Assembly: GCA_937975735.1 (NCBI GenBank)
Contig: CALJUI010000245.1
Span: forward strand, 1 to 10,266
Direction of reading: 5' to 3'
Length of the DNA: 10,266 nucleotides
From: an uncultured Rubrivivax sp.
Lineage (GTDB): Bacteria; Pseudomonadota; Gammaproteobacteria; Burkholderiales; Burkholderiaceae_C
Positions within the stretch are counted from its first letter, which is position 1. Every line of letters starts with the position of its first letter. The position numbers and the translations under genes are program-made. This document shows positions 6,006 to 10,266 of the stretch, one piece after another. The notes under the pieces are model-generated. The model saw only the letters and a list, made by a program, of their open reading frames with translations. It searched no databases and was not told where the DNA came from.

Positions 6006-6968
6006 ATGAAGCCGACCTCGATCAGCGCCGAAGCGCTGTTCGAACACCACCGGCCGGCGCTGCGCTGGCAGTGGGTCGCCGGCCACGCGCATCCGGAGCG
6101 GCCGTTCGACGAGGCCGCGGTGCGCGACGCGCATTCGGCCGCCGACCTCGTCGGCTACCTGAACTACATCCACCCCTACCGGGTGCAGATCGTCGGCGTG
6201 CGCGAGGTGGCCTACCTGCAGGCCTCGGCGCCGGAGGACCAGGAGCGCCGCATCTCGCGCATCGTCACGCTCGAGCCGCCGGTGCTGATCGTCGCCGACG
6301 CGCAGGTGCCGCCGGACCGGCTGGTGGCGATGTGCGACCGGGCCGAGATCCCGCTGTTCGTCACCAAGGAGTCGGCCGGCCACGTGATCGACGTCGTGCG
6401 CGGCTACCTCGCCCACCTGTTCGCCGACCGCACGACGCGCCACGGCGTGTTCATGGACATCCTCGGCCTGGGCGTGCTGCTGACGGGCGAATCGGGCCTG
6501 GGCAAGAGCGAACTCGGGCTGGAACTGATCTCGCACGGCCACGGCCTGGTCGCCGACGACGCGGTCGACATCTACCGCATCTCGCAGACCACGCTCGAGG
6601 GGCGCTGCCCGGAACTGCTGCTCAACCTGCTCGAGGTGCGCGGCATCGGCCTGCTCGACATCAAGGCGATCTTCGGCGAGACCGCGGTGCGACGGAAGAT
6701 GCGCCTGAAGCTCATCGTGCACCTGGTGCGCAAGGAGACGATGGAGCGCGAGTTCGAGCGCCTGCCCTACGAGCCGTTGTACGAGGAGATCCTCGGCATC
6801 CCGGTGCGCAAGGTCGTGATCGCGGTCGACGCCGGCCGCAACCTGGCGGTGCTGGTCGAGGCGGCGGTGCGCAACACCGTGCTGCAGCTGCGGGGCATCG
6901 ACACCTACCAGGAGTTCGTCGCGCGCCACCAGCGCGCGATGGAGCGCGAGAACCCACCCGGCACCTGA
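6006..6968 (+). CDS. hprK: HPr kinase/phosphorylase
   Basis: HprK is a hexameric P-loop enzyme that phosphorylates and dephosphorylates a regulatory serine on HPr-type proteins; in beta-proteobacteria it works with an incomplete, regulatory PTS. The 320-residue protein has the N-terminal domain (about 1-130), His146 in RHGVFMD, the Walker A motif GESGLGKS (161-168), the LVADDAVDIY segment (181-190) with its paired aspartates, and the signature LLEVRGIGLLDIKAIFG (208-224). The start MKPTSISAEALFE fits Burkholderiales HprK, but the 25 bases before it are almost pure G/C with no Shine-Dalgarno, so translation may depend on coupling with ptsN. In many beta-proteobacteria rapZ follows hprK; here fur lies convergently 12 bases away. 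Confidence 0.96.
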   Translation: MKPTSISAEALFEHHRPALRWQWVAGHAHPERPFDEAAVRDAHSAADLVGYLNYIHPYRVQIVGVREVAYLQASAPEDQERRISRIVTLEPPVLIVADAQVPPDRLVAMCDRAEIPLFVTKESAGHVIDVVRGYLAHLFADRTTRHGVFMDILGLGVLLTGESGLGKSELGLELISHGHGLVADDAVDIYRISQTTLEGRCPELLLNLLEVRGIGLLDIKAIFGETAVRRKMRLKLIVHLVRKETMEREFERLPYEPLYEEILGIPVRKVVIAVDAGRNLAVLVEAAVRNTVLQLRGIDTYQEFVARHQRAMERENPPGT

Positions 6969-6979
6969 GCCGCGCCGGG
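6957..6979 (+). terminator. Weak candidate terminator hairpin at the hprK/fur junction
   Basis: CCCGGC (6957-6962) and GCCGGG (6974-6979) can form a 6-bp stem with an 11-base loop spanning the hprK stop, followed by CCTATTTCT on the plus strand. The U-tract is poor, so termination here is uncertain. With only 12 bases between the convergent stop codons, the two transcripts probably overlap. Confidence 0.3.
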
Positions 6980-6980
6980 C

Positions 6981-7409
6981 CTATTTCTGGCGGTGTTCGC
7001 AGTTGCTGCGGGTGCAGCTCGCGTACAGCGCCAGCGAATGCTCCTGCAGCTCGAAGCCGCGCGCGGTGGCCACCGCGCGCTGGCGCGCCTCGATCTCGGC
7101 GTCGTAGAACTCGACCACGCGGTTGCAGTCCAGGCACACGAGGTGGTCGTGGTGCTTGCCCTCGTTGAGCTCGAACACCGCCTTGCCGGCCTCGAAGTTG
7201 CTGCGCCGGAGCAGCCCGGCCTGCTCGAACTGCATCAGCACGCGGTAGACGGTGGCCAGGCCGATGTCGGAGCCATCGGCGAGCAGCGTCTTGAAGACGT
7301 CCTCGGCGGTCATGTGGCGCTGCTCGGCCTGCTGGAAGACCTCCAGGATCTTGATGCGCGGCAGCGTGGCCTTCAGGCCGCTGCTCTTGAGTTCCTCGGC
7401 ATGCGTCAT
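6981..7409 (-). CDS. fur: Ferric uptake regulator Fur
   Basis: Fur is the Fe2+-responsive dimeric repressor of iron uptake genes. The ATG at 7409 gives 142 residues; a frame open upstream to 7733 would run into bamE and is not real. The N-terminal winged helix includes SSGLKATLPRIKILEVF (9-25) and the recognition helix region DIGLATVYRVLMQFEQAGLL (48-67). The metal-binding half has FELNEGKHHDHLVCLDC (79-95), giving His86/87/89 and the first zinc pair Cys92/Cys95; Cys132 and Cys137 provide the second cysteine pair of the structural zinc site. His32 and Glu80 correspond to regulatory-site ligands known from E. coli Fur. The minus strand reads ACGAGGTCGTC before the ATG, a usable Shine-Dalgarno. 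Divergence from bamE/dapB is the usual Burkholderiales order. I saw no clear Fur box in the 97-base gap. Confidence 0.96.
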   Translation of the reverse strand: MTHAEELKSSGLKATLPRIKILEVFQQAEQRHMTAEDVFKTLLADGSDIGLATVYRVLMQFEQAGLLRRSNFEAGKAVFELNEGKHHDHLVCLDCNRVVEFYDAEIEARQRAVATARGFELQEHSLALYASCTRSNCEHRQK

Positions 7410-7447
7410 GACGACCTCGTGGCGACGGCGCGGACTGGTCGGCCCGC

Positions 7448-7453
7448 TAGAAT
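7448..7453 (+). promoter_or_regulatory. Candidate -10 box for bamE transcript
   Basis: TAGAAT matches five of six bases of the -10 consensus in the fur-bamE gap; the -35 region is poor. The expected transcript start is near 7460, which would give bamE a leader of about 47 bases. On the opposite strand TATCAT (7465-7460) is a possible fur -10, so the two promoters would overlap. Confidence 0.45.
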
Positions 7454-7506
7454 GCGTCGATGATAGCCACCCCCCTGCCGGGGCGTCGGCCCGAGAGCCC
7501 ATCCCC

Positions 7507-8037
7507 ATGCGTCGATTCGCCCCGTCCCTGAGCACCGCCGCCCTGACCCTGGCCCTGGCCGGCTGCGCCAGCCAGTTCCAGGGCGCCGACAAGGTCTTCG
7601 GCCTGCTCACCCCGTACCGCATGGAGATCGTGCAGGGCAACGTCGTGACCAAGGAGCAGCTGGCGCAGGTCAAGCCCGGCATGTCGCGGCTGCAGGTGAT
7701 GGACGTGCTGGGCACGCCGCTGATCACCGACATCTTCCACGCCGACCGCTGGGACTACCCGTTCACGATCCGCCGGCAGGGCACCGAGCCGCAGTCGCGC
7801 ACCGTGATCGTCTACTTCAAGGGCGACGCGCTCGACCGCGTCGAAGCGCCCGAACTGCCCACCGAGCGCGAATTCATCGCCGCGATCAGCCGCGACCACA
7901 AGGCCTTCGAGCCGCGCGTGCTCGAACTCACCGAGGCGCAGCGCGCCGCACTGCCGGCGCCGCCGGCCCGCGCGGCGTCGGCGGCCGAGCCGATGGGCGC
8001 GGTGCGCGAGTACCCGCCGCTGGAATCGCCGTCCTGA
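7507..8037 (+). CDS. bamE: Outer membrane lipoprotein BamE (OmlA/SmpA family)
   Basis: BamE is the small lipoprotein of the BAM complex that inserts beta-barrel proteins into the outer membrane. The ATG at 7507 gives 176 residues with a lipoprotein signal: MRRFAPSLSTAALTLALAGC, lipobox LAGC, acylated Cys20. The SmpA/OmlA domain follows: VTKEQLAQVKPGMSRLQVMD, VLGTPLITDIFHADRWDYPF, then the SRTVIVYFKGDALDRVE strand. After about residue 130 there is an Ala/Pro-rich tail absent from the shorter E. coli protein (113 aa) but common in Burkholderiales as far as I recall. There is no strong Shine-Dalgarno; a 23-codon ORF starting at 7460 overlaps its start out of frame. dapB follows after 18 bases, so they are probably cotranscribed. 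Confidence 0.94.
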   Translation: MRRFAPSLSTAALTLALAGCASQFQGADKVFGLLTPYRMEIVQGNVVTKEQLAQVKPGMSRLQVMDVLGTPLITDIFHADRWDYPFTIRRQGTEPQSRTVIVYFKGDALDRVEAPELPTEREFIAAISRDHKAFEPRVLELTEAQRAALPAPPARAASAAEPMGAVREYPPLESPS

Positions 8038-8055
8038 CCGCCCCGTGAGGCCCGC

Positions 8056-8853
8056 ATGAAGATCGCCATCGCCGGCGCCTCGGGGCGCATGGGCCGGATG
8101 CTCGTCGAGGCCGTGCTCGGCAGCGGCGACCTGCAACTCGCCGGCGCGCTCGACCTGGCCGGCAGTCCGGCGATCGGCGACGACGCCGGGGCCTTTCTCG
8201 GCCGCCCCTGCGGCGTGCCGATCACGAGCGACCTGCGCACCACCCTCGCCGGTGCCGATGCGCTGATCGACTTCACCCGCCCGGCCGGCACGCTGGCCCA
8301 TCTGGCGGTTTGCCGCGCGCTCGGCGTGCGCATGGTGATCGGCACGACCGGATTCGACGAGGCCGGCAAGGCGGCGATCGCCGAGGCCGCGCGCGAGATC
8401 GGCATCGTCTTCGCGCCGAACATGAGCGTCGGCGTCAACGTCGTGCTCAAGCTGCTCGCGATGGCCGCGAAGGCGATGCCCTCCGGCTACGACATCGAGG
8501 TCATCGAGGCGCACCACCGGCATAAGGTCGACGCGCCGAGCGGCACCGCGCTGGCGATGGGCGAGGCGGTGGCGCACGCGCTCGGCCGCGAGCTGAGGGA
8601 CTGCGCGGTCTATGCGCGCGAAGGCCACACCGGTGAGCGCGACCCATCGGCGATCGGCTTCGCGACGATCCGCGGCGGCGACATCGTCGGCGACCACACC
8701 GTGCTGTTCGCCGGCACCGGCGAACGCATCGAGATCAGCCACAAGGCCAGCAGCCGCCAGGGCTACGCGCAGGGCAGCCTGCGCGCCGCGCGATTCCTCG
8801 CCGAGCGGCCTGCCGGCCTGTACGGCATGGATGACGTCCTGGGCCTGAAGTGA
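8056..8853 (+). CDS. dapB: 4-hydroxy-tetrahydrodipicolinate reductase
   Basis: DapB reduces 4-hydroxy-tetrahydrodipicolinate to tetrahydrodipicolinate with NAD(P)H in the cytoplasm, the second committed step to diaminopimelate and lysine. The 265-residue protein has the nucleotide-binding loop GASGRMG (7-13), the DFTRPAGT segment (72-79), GTTGF (96-100), FAPNMSVGVN (119-128) and the family signature EAHHRHKVDAPSGTA (151-165). By comparison with E. coli (His159, Lys163), His153 and Lys157 are the catalytic residues. GTGAGG at about 8045-8050 is a fair Shine-Dalgarno six bases from the ATG. Its stop overlaps the exbB GTG start by four bases (GTGA). The identification is firm. Confidence 0.97.
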   Translation: MKIAIAGASGRMGRMLVEAVLGSGDLQLAGALDLAGSPAIGDDAGAFLGRPCGVPITSDLRTTLAGADALIDFTRPAGTLAHLAVCRALGVRMVIGTTGFDEAGKAAIAEAAREIGIVFAPNMSVGVNVVLKLLAMAAKAMPSGYDIEVIEAHHRHKVDAPSGTALAMGEAVAHALGRELRDCAVYAREGHTGERDPSAIGFATIRGGDIVGDHTVLFAGTGERIEISHKASSRQGYAQGSLRAARFLAERPAGLYGMDDVLGLK

Positions 8854-9497
8854 CCGGTCTGGCCGCCTTCTGGGCCGAGACCGACACCGTCGGCCGGGCC
8901 GTCGCGCTGGCCCTGCTGGCGATGTCGGCGGCGGCCTGGATCGTGATCCTCTGGAAGGTCTGGGTGCGGCGCCGCGTGCGGCGCGACATCGAGCGCGCGG
9001 TGCCCGCGTTCTGGGCCGCGGCGACGGTCGACGACGGTCGCGCGCGCCTGGCCGCGCTCGACCGCGAGCAGGTGCTGTGCCCGCTGCTCGACGCGGCGCT
9101 GGCGCGGCCGCCGGCCGATTCGCTGCAGGCTTCGACTTCGGCCGCCGCGCAGCTCACCCGCCGGCTGCGCGACGCGCTGCACCGGGGCCTGGCGCACCTG
9201 CAGTTCGGCCAGGTGCTGCTCGCGTCGATCGGCGCGACCGCGCCCTTCGTCGGCCTGTTCGGCACCGTCTGGGGCGTCTACCACGCGCTGGCCAGCATCG
9301 CCGCGGCCGGCACGGTGACGATCGACCGCGTCGCCGGTCCGGTCGGCGAGGCGCTGATCATGACCGCCGCCGGCCTGGCGGTCGCGATCCCGGCGGTGAT
9401 CGCCTACAACGTCTACGGCAAGTGGGTCGCCGCCAGCGAAGCCGAGCTCGAAGGCTTCGCGCACGACCTGCGCGAGTGGGCACTGCAGGCGCGATGA
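8850..9497 (+). CDS. exbB: MotA/TolQ/ExbB proton-channel family protein, ExbB-like
   Basis: An inner-membrane proton-channel subunit that, with ExbD, uses the proton gradient to drive TonB-type transport or envelope maintenance. The 215-residue protein begins with a GTG codon that overlaps the dapB stop. Three membrane helices are visible: about 15-37, 119-145 and 163-188. The cytoplasmic loop lies between the first two. The family signature ASIGATAPFVGLFGTVWGVY (125-144) and GPVGEALIMTAAGLAVAIPA (163-182) are clear. It overlaps exbD by four bases (ATGA), so the stoichiometric complex is translated from one message. No tonB is in the window, so ExbB rather than TolQ is chosen because no tolR/tolA/tolB/pal neighbours are seen and this dapB-leuS position is typical of Burkholderiales exbBD. 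Confidence 0.9.
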   Translation: MTGLAAFWAETDTVGRAVALALLAMSAAAWIVILWKVWVRRRVRRDIERAVPAFWAAATVDDGRARLAALDREQVLCPLLDAALARPPADSLQASTSAAAQLTRRLRDALHRGLAHLQFGQVLLASIGATAPFVGLFGTVWGVYHALASIAAAGTVTIDRVAGPVGEALIMTAAGLAVAIPAVIAYNVYGKWVAASEAELEGFAHDLREWALQAR

Positions 9498-9937
9498 GCG
9501 CCAAGGGGCGCCTGGTGAGCTTCGGCCGCCTCGAGCGCGCCGCCGCCGCGCGGCCGATGGGCGAGATCAACATGACGCCGCTGATCGACGTCATGCTCGT
9601 GCTGCTGGTGATCTTCATCATCACCGCGCCGCTGATGGGCAGCCGCCTGAAGCTCGACCTGCCGGCGGTCGACGGCGCGCAACCCGGCGACGCACCGGCC
9701 TTCATCGCGCTGGCCGTCGACGCCGGCGGGCGGCTCTACCTCGGCGACGAGCCGACCGACCCGGCCGCGCTCGCCGAGCGCCTGCGCGCCGCCGCGCGCA
9801 CCGATCCGGCGACCGAGGTGCAGCTGCGCGCCGACCGGGCGGTGCCGTATGGCCGCATCGCCGAGCTGATCGGCCTGGTGCAGGACGCGGGGCTGTCGCG
9901 CATCGGCTTCATCACCGAGGCCGCCGCGCCTCGCTGA
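9494..9937 (+). CDS. exbD: ExbD/TolR-family biopolymer transport protein
   Basis: Partner of the ExbB-like protein: a 147-residue inner-membrane protein with a short cytoplasmic N-terminus, one transmembrane helix and a periplasmic domain. The helix (about 27-47) follows the motif GEINMTPLIDVMLVLLVIFI; Asp32 is the conserved protonatable residue equivalent to Asp25 of E. coli ExbD. The periplasmic part has the usual ALAVDAGGRLYLGDEP strand and ends with the VPYGRIAELIGLVQDAGLSR segment typical of ExbD/TolR. The ATG at 9494 overlaps the exbB stop by four bases, implying translational coupling. leuS starts 25 bases after its stop. Confidence 0.93.
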   Translation: MSAKGRLVSFGRLERAAAARPMGEINMTPLIDVMLVLLVIFIITAPLMGSRLKLDLPAVDGAQPGDAPAFIALAVDAGGRLYLGDEPTDPAALAERLRAAARTDPATEVQLRADRAVPYGRIAELIGLVQDAGLSRIGFITEAAAPR

Positions 9938-9950
9938 GCCGCGCCAAACC

Positions 9951-9956
9951 TACAAT
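9951..9956 (+). promoter_or_regulatory. Candidate leuS -10 box (leaderless start)
   Basis: TACAAT (five of six -10 bases) lies exactly six bases before the leuS ATG, so transcription would begin at or within a base of the start codon. There is no Shine-Dalgarno in the gap and no good -35 hexamer. The mRNA from this promoter would be leaderless; leuS could also be read from the upstream operon. Confidence 0.5.
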
Positions 9957-9962
9957 CCGGGC

Positions 9963-10266
9963 ATGAACGACAAGTACCTGCCCGCCGAGGTGGAAGCCGC
10001 CGCCCAGGCGCACTGGGAGGGCCGCGGCGACTATCGCGTCGGCGAGGACAAGAGCCGGCCGAAGTTCTACGCCTGCTCGATGCTGCCCTACCCCAGCGGC
10101 AAATTGCACATGGGGCATGTGCGCAACTACACCATCAACGACATGATGGCGCGCCAGCTGCGCATGAAGGGCATGAACGTGCTGATGCCGATGGGCTGGG
10201 ACGCCTTCGGCCTGCCGGCCGAGAACGCCGCCATCGACAACAACGTGCCGCCGGCGCAGTGGACGC
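9963..10266 (+). CDS. leuS: Leucyl-tRNA synthetase, N-terminal fragment cut by window edge
   Basis: LeuRS is a class I aminoacyl-tRNA synthetase that charges tRNA-Leu. The first 101 residues are visible. The N-terminus MNDKYLPAEVEAAAQAHWEG is followed by the Rossmann-fold entry KFYACSMLPYPSGKLHMGH, with HMGH (49-52) as the HIGH motif variant normal for LeuRS, then VRNYTINDMMAR and MGWDAFGLPAENAA (77-90), which binds leucine and ATP. The rest, including the CP1 editing domain and the KMSKS loop, lies beyond 10266. The start is chosen by family match; the 25 bases between exbD and the ATG hold a -10-like TACAAT but no ribosome site. Confidence 0.96.
   Translation, partial: MNDKYLPAEVEAAAQAHWEGRGDYRVGEDKSRPKFYACSMLPYPSGKLHMGHVRNYTINDMMARQLRMKGMNVLMPMGWDAFGLPAENAAIDNNVPPAQWT

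Noticed and set aside
7410..7506. A possible Fur box in the fur-bamE gap (GATGATAG near 7459-7466).
   Set aside because: The match covers only part of one half of the inverted repeat and there is no matching second half, so autoregulation is not supported by sequence.
7447..8742. A 431-codon antisense frame opposite bamE and dapB.
   Set aside because: Its composition is that of a shadow frame; bamE and dapB are unambiguous.
1..10266. Mobile elements, CRISPR arrays, tRNAs, toxin-antitoxin or defence genes.
   Set aside because: No transposase or integrase-like protein, direct repeat array or tRNA-like fold was noticed, and every stretch over 300 bases is filled by a recognisable or well-supported gene.

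Overview
The window reads as a chromosomal housekeeping segment from a very GC-rich betaproteobacterium of the order Burkholderiales (Rubrivivax/Leptothrix/Methylibium-like or Comamonadaceae-like). This rests on strong G/C bias at third codon positions, proteins that look like the Burkholderiales versions of CorA, HprK, PtsN, Hpf, Fur and OmlA/BamE, and the gene order fur | bamE-dapB-exbB-exbD-leuS. I recognised the order from memory; no search was run. I see no IS element, phage gene, CRISPR array, tRNA or rRNA.

Layout. (1) 1-709, minus strand: the N-terminal two thirds of a CorA-type Mg2+/Co2+ channel, cut by the window edge. (2) 805-2064, plus strand: an uncharacterised exported or membrane-anchored protein, divergent from corA. 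(3) 2066-4761, minus strand: a compact three-gene cluster encoding, in order of transcription, a periplasmic di-heme MauG/cytochrome c peroxidase-like enzyme, a cytoplasmic FrnE-type DsbA-family oxidoreductase (CPWC) and the nucleoid/recombination protein RdgC. (4) 4946-6968, plus strand: hpf (ribosome hibernation), a strong intrinsic terminator, a promoter with a perfect TATAAT box, then ptsN and hprK (nitrogen-type PTS regulation). (5) 6981-7409, minus strand: fur, convergent with hprK and divergent from bamE. (6) 7507-9937, plus strand: bamE-dapB-exbB-exbD, with 4-base overlaps linking dapB, exbB and exbD, followed by the start of leuS (9963 to the window end).

The genes serve mostly separate basic functions: metal homeostasis (CorA, Fur), envelope assembly and energisation (BamE, ExbB/ExbD), lysine/diaminopimelate synthesis (DapB), stationary-phase and nutrient signalling (Hpf, PtsN, HprK) and translation (LeuRS). 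The least ordinary part is 805-4761, with a protein of unknown function and a MauG-like enzyme that appears to carry the tyrosine heme ligand seen in MauG/BthA. I found no convincing new multi-gene system. The findings are smaller observations: the heme ligand, a rare-codon patch in hpf, -10 boxes exactly six bases before an ATG, a possible upstream ORF at bamE, a corA leader hairpin and departures from the usual gene order.
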